Shown piece after piece: positions 54,579 through 63,471 of a stretch of DNA of 64,000 nucleotides (positions are counted from its first letter, which is position 1; each line of letters opens with the position of its first letter). The stretch comes from Abyssalbus ytuae (GTDB taxonomy: Bacteria; Bacteroidota; Bacteroidia; Flavobacteriales; Flavobacteriaceae), in NCBI RefSeq assembly GCF_022807975.1, contig NZ_CP094358.1, forward strand, positions 2,294,001-2,358,000, read 5' to 3'. A program made the position numbers and the translations under genes. Below the pieces are notes generated by a model. That model saw only the letters and a program-made list of their open reading frames with translations, did not search any database and was not told where the DNA came from.

Positions 54579-55652
54579 ATGTTAGAAACGCAATTAAAAT
54601 ATGTGTTTAGTCAATTTGATCATAATGCTGAATATAAATCATTTAAGGAATTGACTTCAGGGCATATTAATGATACTTATTTAATTGAAACTGTTAAAAA
54701 ACCTTATTTCGTATTGCAACGTATTAATCAAGGCGTTTTCAGAGATATTCCCGGTCTTATAGAAAATAAAGTTGCAGTAAGTCGTCATATCCAAAAAAAA
54801 CTAGAGAATAAATCAAGAAAAAAACAAGAGCGGGGTGTATTAGCCTTTGTCAGAACTAAAGAAGGCTTAGCATATTATAAAGGAAAAGAAGGAAACTATT
54901 GGGATTTAATGTACTTCATTGACAAAAGCGTAACTCACGAAACTGTGAAGAGTGAAGAGATCGCTTATGAAGGAGGAAAACTGATGGGCAAATTTTTAAC
55001 ACTTACTGAAGATTTTGATGTCAGTAAACTTGTAGAGGTTATCCCAAAGTTTCATGATATGTCATTTCGTTTTTTGCAATTTAAAGATGCTTTAAAAGTA
55101 GCTTCAAAAGAAAGGTTATGTGAGGCAAAAAGCTACATACAGAGAGTAGATAAATTAAAAGAAGAAATGTCTATTCTTCAGACTCTGAAAGAGTCTGGGG
55201 CTATTAAAATTAGAGTTACACATAATGATACAAAAATATCTAATGTGCTTTTTAATAAAAAAGGCAAAGGAATTTGTGTAATAGATACTGATACAGTAAT
55301 GCCGGGAATTATACATTACGATTTTGGTGATGCAATACGTACTATTTGTAATACAGCAGCAGAAGATGAAACAAATTTAGATTTGGTAGAATTTAATGTA
55401 GAATATTATAAAGCATATAAAAAAGGGTTTTTAAAGCATATGAAATCAACGATCACGCCTTTAGAGTTGAAGCATTTACCCTTAGCAGCAAAAACCATGA
55501 TTTTTATTATGGCACTTCGCTTTTTAACAGATTATTTAAACGGAGATATTTATTACAAAACTAAATACCCACAACATAATCTGGATCGTGCAAAAAACCA
55601 ATTTAAACTTTTGAAAAGTTTATCAGAACAGTTATCAAAAATTGAAAGTTAA
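54579..55652 (+). CDS. Phosphotransferase of the N-acetylhexosamine 1-kinase (NahK) type
   Basis: A 357-residue APH/choline-kinase-fold protein. FKELTSGHINDTYLIET near 22-38 is the nucleotide-binding loop, with YFVLQRINQGVFRDIPGLIENK following. The catalytic loop IRVTHNDTKISNVLFN is near 210-225 (Asp in HNDT) and the metal-binding segment VIDTDTVMPGIIHYDFGDAIR near 232. These match NahK-like kinases, which phosphorylate GlcNAc and GalNAc at the anomeric carbon. It is flanked by a nucleotidyltransferase (1 bp) and an epimerase (5 bp), which favours a HexNAc-1-phosphate product. Related kinases act on other sugars, so specificity is inferred. Confidence 0.82.
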   Translation: MLETQLKYVFSQFDHNAEYKSFKELTSGHINDTYLIETVKKPYFVLQRINQGVFRDIPGLIENKVAVSRHIQKKLENKSRKKQERGVLAFVRTKEGLAYYKGKEGNYWDLMYFIDKSVTHETVKSEEIAYEGGKLMGKFLTLTEDFDVSKLVEVIPKFHDMSFRFLQFKDALKVASKERLCEAKSYIQRVDKLKEEMSILQTLKESGAIKIRVTHNDTKISNVLFNKKGKGICVIDTDTVMPGIIHYDFGDAIRTICNTAAEDETNLDLVEFNVEYYKAYKKGFLKHMKSTITPLELKHLPLAAKTMIFIMALRFLTDYLNGDIYYKTKYPQHNLDRAKNQFKLLKSLSEQLSKIES

Positions 55653-55657
55653 AGTAT

Positions 55658-56578
55658 ATGAAAAAATATGTAGTTACAGGGGGAGCAGGGTTTATAGGTA
55701 GCCATATAGCAGAATACCTTTCAAACAACGGATATCAGGTGATCGTGCTGGATAATCTCCGCACAGGATTCAGGAAGAATATAGAAAACCTGAACGTAGA
55801 TTTTGTAGAGGGAAATGTTTTGGATAAAACTCTTTTAAAAGATCTGGCAAAAGATGCAGGAGCCATTTTTCATTTGGCTGCTCTGGTAAGTGTACCCGAA
55901 TCTCTTTGTCAAATTGAAGAATGTATTGCCATTAATGCTTTGGGAACTATCAATGTATTGGAAGCGGCAAAACAAAATGAAGACTGTAAGGTGGTACTTT
56001 CCAGCTCTGCAGCAAATTACGGTGATGAACCCACATTACCAAAAAAAGAAAGTATGGTGCCTAAACCAATGACCCCTTATTCTGTTACAAAGCTGGACGG
56101 AGAATATTATTTAAAAATGTATCAGCAACAGTGGGAAGTGCCCACAGTTTCATTAAGATATTTTAATGTATTTGGTCCGCGACAAAACCGTAAATCTTCC
56201 TATGCGGCGGCGGTTCCTGTTTTTATTGATAAGGCCCTGCGTAACGAAACTTTAAGTATTTATGGAGATGGTAAACAGACACGGGATTTTATCTATGTAA
56301 AAGATGTTGTAAAAGCTAACATTCTGGCCTCTGTTTTTGGTGAAGGAGTATACAATGTAGCTTTAGGCTACAGTACCTCAATTCTGGAACTGGCGGAAAA
56401 AATCATTGATATTACCAATTCAAAATCTGAAATAAGGTTTATGAAAGAACGCCCGGGAGATATTAAGTATTCTCAGGCCGATGTTACAAGATTTAAAAAG
56501 CTGGGATTTCAGCCTGAATACGATCTGGAAAAAGCACTTACAGAAACCATAGAATATTACAGTTGTGCCATTTCATAA
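55658..56578 (+). CDS. NAD-dependent UDP-sugar 4-epimerase (GalE/WbpP-like)
   Basis: A 306-residue extended short-chain dehydrogenase. The NAD loop GGAGFIGSH is at residues 8-16, LDNLRTGFRKN at about 31-41, and the active site has SSSAANYGDEP near 112 with TPYSVTKLDGEYY near 138 (Tyr141 and Lys145). RYFNVFGPRQN near 166 and GDGKQTRDFIYVKDVVKA near 204 are typical of UDP-GlcNAc/UDP-GalNAc 4-epimerases and relatives. It follows the kinase by 5 bp. Within this set it would interconvert UDP-GalNAc and UDP-GlcNAc so that both amino sugars can be used. Confidence 0.88.
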   Translation: MKKYVVTGGAGFIGSHIAEYLSNNGYQVIVLDNLRTGFRKNIENLNVDFVEGNVLDKTLLKDLAKDAGAIFHLAALVSVPESLCQIEECIAINALGTINVLEAAKQNEDCKVVLSSSAANYGDEPTLPKKESMVPKPMTPYSVTKLDGEYYLKMYQQQWEVPTVSLRYFNVFGPRQNRKSSYAAAVPVFIDKALRNETLSIYGDGKQTRDFIYVKDVVKANILASVFGEGVYNVALGYSTSILELAEKIIDITNSKSEIRFMKERPGDIKYSQADVTRFKKLGFQPEYDLEKALTETIEYYSCAIS

Positions 56579-56587
56579 AATTAAAAT

Positions 56588-56752
56588 ATGTTAAACAATA
56601 GCAATCTTAATTACCTGATAATTTTTGTGCCCACTGCTGTTACCTTGGTACTGAAGAACAGTGCCGAATATTTTTTTTCCGGTAGAACGATGCCTTGGTG
56701 GTTAATTGGTATTTCTGCAAATACTCCTCATTTGGAAACAAATCTGGAGTGA
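56588..56752 (+). pseudogene. Remnant of a sodium:solute symporter (SSS/SLC5-like) gene
   Basis: A 54-codon frame (ATG at 56588, TGA at 56750-56752) ends with SAEYFFSGRTMPWWLIGISA, which matches the loop and second helix at the N-terminus of sodium:solute symporters (consensus like EDYFLAGRSMPWWxVGxS). The first helix is present in weakened form (LNYLIIFVPTAVTLVL). Everything after about residue 45 is lost; the intact MFS sugar transporter begins 76 bp later. It looks like the stump of a former sugar symporter. Confidence 0.78.
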
Positions 56753-56828
56753 ACACAGATATTATTTTTTATAAATTTCAAGCTGAGATATCACCAAACA
56801 TTAACCCATAGTAAATTAAATATAATCA

Positions 56829-58160
56829 ATGTCACAAACAAACAACCCAACAACCAGGTCTTCCAGCAATACCATTGCCATTGTTATCATAGCGAGCCTG
56901 TTTTTCATCTTCGGATTTGTCACCTGGATAAATGGTGCCTTAATCCCTTTTATGAAAACCATCAATGAATTAACCGATGCCCAGTCCTACCTGGTAGCCT
57001 CTGCATCTTATATTTCCTTTGTGGTGATGGCCCTGCCGGCCTCCTATATATTAAACAGAATAGGCTATCGCGAAGGGATGTCATTAGGTCTTTTTATAAT
57101 GGCTATCGGAGCGTTGGTATTTATCCCGGCAGCCAATGCCAGGACCTACTGGGTATTTTTATGCGGTATTTTTTTACAAGGCACCGGGATGACCATATTA
57201 CAAACGGCTGCCAACCCCTATATTACCATTTTAGGCCCTATCGAAAGCGGGGCTAAACGTATTGCCATTATGGGGATTGCCAATAAAGTGGCGGGGGCCC
57301 TGGGATCGTTAATATTCGGGGCCTTGCTCCTGTCCGGGATAGACAAGGTCAAAGAAAAGCTGGCTACAGCCTCCGCCGAGGAAACAACCCAGTTGCTCGA
57401 TACAATGGCCGACAGCGTATTTATGCCCTATTTAACCATGGCAGGAGTACTGTTTATCCTGGCATTGCTTATACGAAAAGCTCCTTTGCCCCATGTAGAA
57501 GCGGCTCCCCTGGAACCCTCAAAAGAAGGGGAAACCGCCAAAAAGAATATTTTCCAGTTCCCGCACCTGTGGATGGGGGTTTTAACCCTGTTTGTATATG
57601 TGGGGGCCGAAGTAATTGCTGGCGATACCATTATTGCTTACGGGATCTCCTTGAACTTCAATGCGGAAGATGCCAAATTTTTCACCACCTTCACCTTAAT
57701 GGCTATGGTAGCCACTTACGCCCTGGGGGTGGTCCTTATCCCAAAATATATAAAACAGGTCAACGCCCTTAAAATAAGTGCAGCCTTAGGAATTATATTC
57801 AGTATATTAATATTAAGTACCACAGGTTTCACCTCGGTATTGTTTGTAGCCTCCCTGGGCATTGCCAACGCACTGGTATGGCCGGCTGTGTGGCCGCTCA
57901 CCCTGGAAGGCCTGGGAAAATTCACCAAAACGGCTTCCGCCTTATTGATTATGGCCATATCGGGCGGGGCCATTATCCCGCCTTTATACGGCAGGCTGGT
58001 GGATGTAAACAAACACGAATTAATAAGTAACGGGGTGCAGCAAGCCGATGCCCTGGCCACCGCCGCCACCGCCAGTTACTGGATTTTAATCCCCTGTTAT
58101 ACAATTATATTGTTTTTTGCCCTGTGGGGGCACAAAATTAAGAGCTGGAGAAAAAGGTAG
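56829..58160 (+). CDS. MFS sugar transporter, FucP/NagP-like
   Basis: A 443-residue inner-membrane permease with twelve helices. The N-terminal FFIFGFVTWINGALIPFMKTINELT (about 31-55), ALPASYILNRIGYREGMSLGL near 76 and GTGMTILQTAANPYITILGP near 117 are signatures of the fucose/glucose-galactose/GlcNAc porter group (FHS family). It would import the monosaccharide by proton symport. Its place in front of nagB favours GlcNAc or GalNAc. Its GC content is clearly higher than that of genes to the left and of glmM to the right. Confidence 0.9.
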   Translation: MSQTNNPTTRSSSNTIAIVIIASLFFIFGFVTWINGALIPFMKTINELTDAQSYLVASASYISFVVMALPASYILNRIGYREGMSLGLFIMAIGALVFIPAANARTYWVFLCGIFLQGTGMTILQTAANPYITILGPIESGAKRIAIMGIANKVAGALGSLIFGALLLSGIDKVKEKLATASAEETTQLLDTMADSVFMPYLTMAGVLFILALLIRKAPLPHVEAAPLEPSKEGETAKKNIFQFPHLWMGVLTLFVYVGAEVIAGDTIIAYGISLNFNAEDAKFFTTFTLMAMVATYALGVVLIPKYIKQVNALKISAALGIIFSILILSTTGFTSVLFVASLGIANALVWPAVWPLTLEGLGKFTKTASALLIMAISGGAIIPPLYGRLVDVNKHELISNGVQQADALATAATASYWILIPCYTIILFFALWGHKIKSWRKR

Positions 58161-58271
58161 TTGGTAAAATTTAAAACCGGCCCTTGTCCGCCTTGAATTT
58201 CTTTAACCCCTGGCAACAACAGTAACTGAAAATAACGGTAAACCAAGATTTTAAAATTATATAAATTGACC

Positions 58272-60200
58272 ATGTTACAAAGTAATATAGATAAAGCCAC
58301 CGGTTTTGAAAAACGGTTTGAAAACATTGAAACCGTGGTATTTGAAGATTCATTAGCAGCCTCCCGGGAAGTCGCCCGTGAAATAGCGGCCCTTATCAAA
58401 TCAAAACAAAAAAACAACCAGCAGTGTATCCTGGGGCTGGCCACCGGCTCCACCCCCAAAGGGCTGTATGCCGAATTGGTAAGGCTGCATAAGGAAGAAG
58501 GGTTGAGTTTTAAAAATGTCATCAGTTTTAACCTGGATGAGTACTACCCCATGGAACCGGGGTCCATCCACAGCTATGTTTATTTTATGAACGAACTGCT
58601 GTTTAAACATATTGATATCCTTCCCGAAAACACCCACATCCCCGAAGGGACTTTAACCAAAGAAGAAATTTCAGCTTACTGTAATGCCTACGAGGCCCAT
58701 ATAGAAGCCTTAGGCGGTATTGACCTGCAAATACTGGGTATTGGTGGCAACGGCCATATAGGCTTTAATGAATCGGGGTCCTTACAAAACTCCCGTACAC
58801 GCCTGGTAGCCCTGGACCATATAACAAGGGTGGCGGCAAGTAAAGGCTTTGGCGGGTTAAGTAAAACCCCCAGGACAGCCATTACCCTGGGGATAAAAAA
58901 AATAATGGAAGCCAAACGGGTCATTTTAATGGCCTGGGGCGAAGGCAAATCAAACATCATCAAGGCAGCCACCGAGGGCCCAGTTACCAACCAGGTGCCT
59001 GCTTCCTTTTTACAGGAACACCGCAATGTGGCCTTTGTATTGGATAAAGCGGCAGCCTCCAAGTTAACACGGATCAATACCCCGTGGCTGGTAGAAAAGA
59101 TAGAGTGGACAGAGAAAATGATACGAAAAGCGGTATTAGGCCTGGCCCTCCACTTAAAAAAGCCCATATTAATGCTCACCGAGGCTGATTATATTGAAAA
59201 CGGGATGAGCGACCTGCTGGCCGATTATGGCCCGGCATATGATATAAACATAAAAATATTCAATAACGTTCAGCATACCATTACCGGCTGGCCCGGTGGC
59301 AAACCCAATGCAGATGACAGTAACAGGCCGGAACGCGCCGAACCCGCACGCAAACGGGTACTGATTTTCAGCCCCCACCCCGATGATGACATCATTAGTA
59401 TGGGGGGCACTTTTAAACGCCTGGTAGAACAGGGCCATGAGGTACATGTGGCCTATCAAACCTCCGGTAATATTGCCGTGGCCGATGACGAAGCCCTCAG
59501 GTTTGCACGTTTTGTATGTGATTACAATGAAAAATTCGGGATAGAAAACACCCAAGCAGCAGCGATTTATAATAAAGCGGCCACCTTTCTTAAAAATAAA
59601 AAAGACAGCGAAATTGATATTGCTCAGGTAAGATATATCAAAGGGCTTATCAGGAAAGGGGAAGCCAGGGCCACCAGCTATTTTGTGGGACTGGATGATA
59701 GCCATATACATTTTATGGAACTGCCTTTTTATGAAACAGGCACTATTGAAAAAAACGAAATAAGTCAAGCCGACATACAAGCTACCGTCCAGCTTATTGA
59801 GCAGGTCAAACCCCACCAGGTATATGCGGCAGGGGACCTGGCCGACCCCCATGGCACCCATAAAACATGCCTGGATATTATTTTCGAATCGGTACAACAG
59901 TTAAAAACCCAACCTTTTATGAAAGACTGCTGGGTATGGCTCTACAGGGGCGCCTGGCAGGAATGGGGCATTGAAGATATAGAAATGGCCGTGCCTATGA
60001 GCCCCGGGCAGGTACTGGAGAAACGCCATGGGATATTTAAACACCAATCCCAGAAGGACGGGGTGGTATTTCAGGGAAGCGACAGCAGGGAGTTTTGGCA
60101 AAGGGCCGAAGACAGGAACCGGGAAACGGCCGATATATACAAACAACTGGGACTGGCCCATTATGCCGCTATGGAAGCATTTGTACGATGGAAATATTAA
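58272..60200 (+). CDS. nagB: Glucosamine-6-phosphate deaminase fused to a PIG-L/LmbE deacetylase domain
   Basis: A 642-residue two-domain protein. The N-terminal part (about 15-285) is NagB: GLATGSTPKGLY near 55, FNLDEYYPM (Asp89) and LGIGGNGHIGFNESGS (His162, Glu167). This converts glucosamine-6-phosphate to fructose-6-phosphate and ammonia. The C-terminal part (about 360-640) is a PIG-L-type zinc deacetylase with HPDDD at 369-373 and DPHGTHKTC near 525. It could remove the N-acetyl group of GlcNAc-6-phosphate, doing the work of NagA; the fusion is known in Bacteroidota, but that reaction is inferred here. The ATG at 58272 is chosen over a TTG two codons upstream. Composition is GC-rich like the preceding transporter. 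Confidence 0.93.
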   Translation: MLQSNIDKATGFEKRFENIETVVFEDSLAASREVAREIAALIKSKQKNNQQCILGLATGSTPKGLYAELVRLHKEEGLSFKNVISFNLDEYYPMEPGSIHSYVYFMNELLFKHIDILPENTHIPEGTLTKEEISAYCNAYEAHIEALGGIDLQILGIGGNGHIGFNESGSLQNSRTRLVALDHITRVAASKGFGGLSKTPRTAITLGIKKIMEAKRVILMAWGEGKSNIIKAATEGPVTNQVPASFLQEHRNVAFVLDKAAASKLTRINTPWLVEKIEWTEKMIRKAVLGLALHLKKPILMLTEADYIENGMSDLLADYGPAYDINIKIFNNVQHTITGWPGGKPNADDSNRPERAEPARKRVLIFSPHPDDDIISMGGTFKRLVEQGHEVHVAYQTSGNIAVADDEALRFARFVCDYNEKFGIENTQAAAIYNKAATFLKNKKDSEIDIAQVRYIKGLIRKGEARATSYFVGLDDSHIHFMELPFYETGTIEKNEISQADIQATVQLIEQVKPHQVYAAGDLADPHGTHKTCLDIIFESVQQLKTQPFMKDCWVWLYRGAWQEWGIEDIEMAVPMSPGQVLEKRHGIFKHQSQKDGVVFQGSDSREFWQRAEDRNRETADIYKQLGLAHYAAMEAFVRWKY

Positions 60201-60420
60201 GCTGCTATTTTAGTTTAGTGGTATCCCTGTTCCATCAAGCTTTTGATAATATGGTGATTTTGGATAACCATGTATAGAAAGGAACAAGTTATTTAGATTT
60301 ACAAAATGTATACTAAAAAGGAGGATTTTGAAATTTCATCTGAAGTTTATACAATTTTTATAACCAAATGAAAAGAATAGCAAATAAGGTTCAAATGCTT
60401 ATTCAGTAATAAATTATAAA

Positions 60421-61815
60421 ATGACATTAATAAAATCAATTTCAGGAATTAGGGGAACTATTGGAGGAAAGGTAAATGATAATTTAACCCCAATAGATAC
60501 CGTTAAATTTGCAGCCGCATATGGCACTTTTATTAAAGAAAGAAGTAAAAAGCAACATGTTAAGATTATCATTGGAAGAGATGCCCGTATTTCAGGTAAA
60601 ATGATTTCTGGTTTAGTAGCTAACACGTTAATCGGGTTAGGTGCAGATGTTATAGATTTAGGGCTGTCAACCACACCAACAGTTGAGGTAGCAGTACCGT
60701 TAGAACAGGCAGATGGAGGTATAATTTTAACAGCGTCGCATAATCCAAAGCAGTGGAACGCTTTAAAATTATTGAACGAAAAAGGAGAATTTTTAAGTGC
60801 TATTGAAGGCAAGGAAATTTTAGATCTGGCAGAAAAAGACGAGTATAGTTTTTATGAAATCAATGATTTAGGAACATATAAAGAATTAACCGATTATATA
60901 AAGAAACATATTCAGGAGGTTTTAAATCTGGAATTAGTTGATGTTGAAACTATAAGAAAGGCAAATTTTAAAGTTGTAGTAGATGGAGTGAATTCTACTG
61001 GAGGTATTGCCATTCCAGCATTACTAAAAGAATTAAATGTAGAATGTGTTGAGTTGTATTGTGAACCTAATGGACATTTTCCTCATAATCCGGAACCTTT
61101 AAAAGAACATTTAGGTGATATCTCTAACCTGATTGTAAAAGAAAAGGCTGATTTTGGAATAGTGGTAGACCCCGATGTAGATAGATTAGCTATTGTAAAT
61201 GAAGATGGTTCAATGTTTGGTGAAGAGTATACTCTTGTAGCTTGTGCAGATTATGTATTAGGCAAAACAGGAAAGGGGCATGTGGTTTCAAATTTGTCTT
61301 CATCCAGGGCTTTAGGTGATATAGCAAAAAAGCATGGAGGAACTTATTCCGCTAGTGCAGTAGGAGAAGTAAATGTAGTTATAGAAATGAAAAAGTCTGA
61401 TGCCATTATAGGTGGAGAAGGCAATGGAGGGATTATATATCCTGCCTTACATTATGGCAGAGATTCCTTGGTAGGAGTAGCATTATTTTTATCACATTTG
61501 GCCCATAAAAAAGTATCATGTAAAGCTTTAAGGGCATCATACCCAAGTTACTTCATGAGTAAAAACAAAATTCAGTTAACGTCACAAATAAATGTTGATG
61601 ATATTTTGGATACTATTGCTAAAAAATATAATTCAGAAAAAATATCAACAGTCGATGGTGTGAAAATAGATTTTGAATCACAGTGGGTACATTTAAGAAA
61701 ATCTAATACAGAACCCATTATCAGGGTTTATACAGAAAGTAAGAGTCAAAAAGGGGCAATTGATTTAGCAAAGCGCATTGTTGATGACATCAAAGAACTG
61801 ATTAAGGTAAATTAA
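60421..61815 (+). CDS. glmM: Phosphoglucosamine mutase (GlmM-like phosphohexomutase)
   Basis: A 464-residue alpha-D-phosphohexomutase. The phosphoserine loop is IILTASHNPKQWNALK (Ser106), the metal loop VVDPDVDRLAI near 249-259, the sugar-binding loop GGEGNGGIIYP near 325, and the C-terminal phosphate site RKSNTEPIIRVYTES near 432. Family members of this length are the Bacteroidota GlmM, which swaps the phosphate of glucosamine between C6 and C1. Its place after nagB and the kinase suggests that it here converts HexNAc-1-phosphate or GlcN-1-phosphate to the 6-phosphate for catabolism. Whether it is the cell's only GlmM cannot be told. Confidence 0.9.
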   Translation: MTLIKSISGIRGTIGGKVNDNLTPIDTVKFAAAYGTFIKERSKKQHVKIIIGRDARISGKMISGLVANTLIGLGADVIDLGLSTTPTVEVAVPLEQADGGIILTASHNPKQWNALKLLNEKGEFLSAIEGKEILDLAEKDEYSFYEINDLGTYKELTDYIKKHIQEVLNLELVDVETIRKANFKVVVDGVNSTGGIAIPALLKELNVECVELYCEPNGHFPHNPEPLKEHLGDISNLIVKEKADFGIVVDPDVDRLAIVNEDGSMFGEEYTLVACADYVLGKTGKGHVVSNLSSSRALGDIAKKHGGTYSASAVGEVNVVIEMKKSDAIIGGEGNGGIIYPALHYGRDSLVGVALFLSHLAHKKVSCKALRASYPSYFMSKNKIQLTSQINVDDILDTIAKKYNSEKISTVDGVKIDFESQWVHLRKSNTEPIIRVYTESKSQKGAIDLAKRIVDDIKELIKVN

Positions 61816-61991
61816 TAGAGGATTTAAAAATATGTTTTTAGGTTACCCGTCAAAGCTCAATATATGTCTTTATGATCTTGATTTTTCTTTACATTGGGGT
61901 GATAAAAAATCGGATAAGAATTATAATTTAGATTGATAAGATATATGGGCATGGACTTGGTCAGAGGCTCCTTTGTTTTAGCCTAAGAGAG

Positions 61992-62208
61992 GGAGTTGAA
62001 ATTAAGGCTTCAGAGAATTTCAAACTTTGGAGCCTTTTTCATTTGCACATAATTTTACACAGGCTGTTAAAAACATTATTTGGCCTTCTTCGATAATTAG
62101 GTAAAAGCAAAGGGATAATGCGCTAAATCGGTTTTACTATTTGTAATTGATTGATAAATTGATAAAACGATAATGGTCAATAAATTTAATTATGTTTTTA
62201 TGAAAAAA
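61992..62208 (+). repeat. 217-bp direct repeat, copy 2
   Basis: Partner of 31892-32108, same strand, offset 30,100 bp. It follows glmM by 176 bp and precedes the cytochrome c peroxidase gene. Together the copies enclose the whole of PUL2 and nothing from the loci on either side. Confidence 0.93.
62004..62039 (+). terminator. Stem-loop terminator in repeat copy 2
   Basis: The same 12-bp stem as in copy 1 (AAGGCTTCAGAG with CTTTGGAGCCTT, 9-nt loop) followed by a T run, 188 bp after the glmM stop. It can end the amino-sugar transcript. Confidence 0.65.
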
Positions 62209-62320
62209 GCTCAAAAACTCTGGGAACATTAAAATTATCGAATACTCTATTAAGTTATAATTTGCCTAAATGTATTAGTTTTGTATATAATTTTTTTATT
62301 ATAAAACCTCAAATTTACTC

Positions 62321-63469
62321 TTGTTAAACTATAGGCTTTTGAAAAGAGGATGGTATTTAATCTTAGTGTTGCTTTTAATAGCTTTAGTTACCAGTTGGAA
62401 GCAAAGTTCTCCTTCTATTTCTGAATTGCGAAAAATTTATAGCAATGGAGATACTTCCCTTTGGCCCAAAGCCTATTTACACTCTTCAGTTGTAGCTTAT
62501 TTTGAGGAAATCGGGCCTTTGCCAGATATGGTATTTCCAGAAAACAACTCTTATTCAGACGCCAAAAGAGACCTTGGTAAAATGCTTTTTTTTGACCCAA
62601 GGCTTTCCCAATCAGGACAGATTGCCTGTGCTTCATGTCATGATTCGCAATTGGGTTGGGCAGATGGTCGACGTGTTTCTTTCGGGCATGACCGTAGAAT
62701 TGGAAAACGTAACGCCATGTCTATTCTGAATACCGGATTTGTAGATTCACTCTTCTGGGATGGTAGAGCCGATTCCCTGGAAGATCAAGTACATTTTCCT
62801 GTTACAGATACAGTAGAAATGAATGCTCCTTTTCCATTAGCCATTGCCAATATAAAGAAAATTAAAGGGTACCATATTCTTTTTCAAAATGCATTTGGAG
62901 ATAGTGCAGTTACACAAGAGAGGGTAGCCAGGGCCATTGCCACATACGAACGTACTTTAGTAAGCCGTAATAACCGGTTTGATAAATTTGTACAGGGAGA
63001 TAGCACTCAACTCACTGATAATGAAGTGCTGGGCCTTCACTTGTTCCGTACCAAGGCCAGATGCATCAATTGCCACCATTCTCCTTTGTTCTCGGACAAT
63101 CATTTTCATAATACGGGACTTTCTTATTATGGCAGGAAGTATGAAGATTTGGGCAGATATAACGTTACCGGAAAAAAAGATGATGTGGGCAAATTTCGAA
63201 CAGCATCGCTTAGAGAGCTGCAGTACACAGCACCTTATATGCATAATGGACTATTTCCTGTTTTGAGTGGTGTAATCAATATGTACGATGCAGGAATGCC
63301 CCGCCCCAAGCGTAAAGGACACCAATTAAATGACAGCCTTTTTCCCACTACCACACCATTGGTAGAACAGCTCAGTTTGACAGATCATGAAAAACAGGCT
63401 TTATTGGATTTTCTATTGACTCTTAGTCAAAGACGACACCGTGAGGCACCCCCCGAATTGGTACAATAA
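62321..63469 (+). CDS. Di-haem cytochrome c peroxidase (MauG/CcpA family)
   Basis: A 382-residue exported protein with a TTG start and an N-terminal membrane/signal segment (WYLILVLLLIALVTSW). Two haem-binding motifs are present: CASCH in QIACASCHDSQLGWADGR (near 101) and CINCH in KARCINCHHSPLFSDN (near 248). ALGKMLFFDPRLS-like DLGKMLFFDPRLSQSG precedes the first, and MSILNTGFVDSLFWDGRADSLEDQ follows it. The C-terminal segment FRTASLRELQYTAPYMHNG is typical. It reduces hydrogen peroxide, or acts as a MauG-like oxidase, in the periplasm. It lies outside the repeat-bounded PUL2 and is convergent with the HEAT-like gene (2-bp gap). Confidence 0.92.
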   Translation: MLNYRLLKRGWYLILVLLLIALVTSWKQSSPSISELRKIYSNGDTSLWPKAYLHSSVVAYFEEIGPLPDMVFPENNSYSDAKRDLGKMLFFDPRLSQSGQIACASCHDSQLGWADGRRVSFGHDRRIGKRNAMSILNTGFVDSLFWDGRADSLEDQVHFPVTDTVEMNAPFPLAIANIKKIKGYHILFQNAFGDSAVTQERVARAIATYERTLVSRNNRFDKFVQGDSTQLTDNEVLGLHLFRTKARCINCHHSPLFSDNHFHNTGLSYYGRKYEDLGRYNVTGKKDDVGKFRTASLRELQYTAPYMHNGLFPVLSGVINMYDAGMPRPKRKGHQLNDSLFPTTTPLVEQLSLTDHEKQALLDFLLTLSQRRHREAPPELVQ

Positions 63470-63471
63470 AT

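Larger units (their letters stand above)
61816..62320. other. Gene-free stretch between glmM and the cytochrome c peroxidase gene
   Basis: This 505-bp stretch contains repeat copy 2 (61992-62208) with its hairpin. The remainder is AT-rich and shows no open frame of note, RNA gene or transposon end. Confidence 0.6.

Noticed and set aside
58746-58775. Asn in place of the NagB active-site Asp in GGNGH
   Set aside because: Short-type NagB proteins such as that of Bacillus have Asn at this position, so it is not a defect.
59169-59897. Long antisense frame within the nagB fusion gene
   Set aside because: It is an antisense shadow caused by the higher GC of this gene; the sense frame has clear family motifs.
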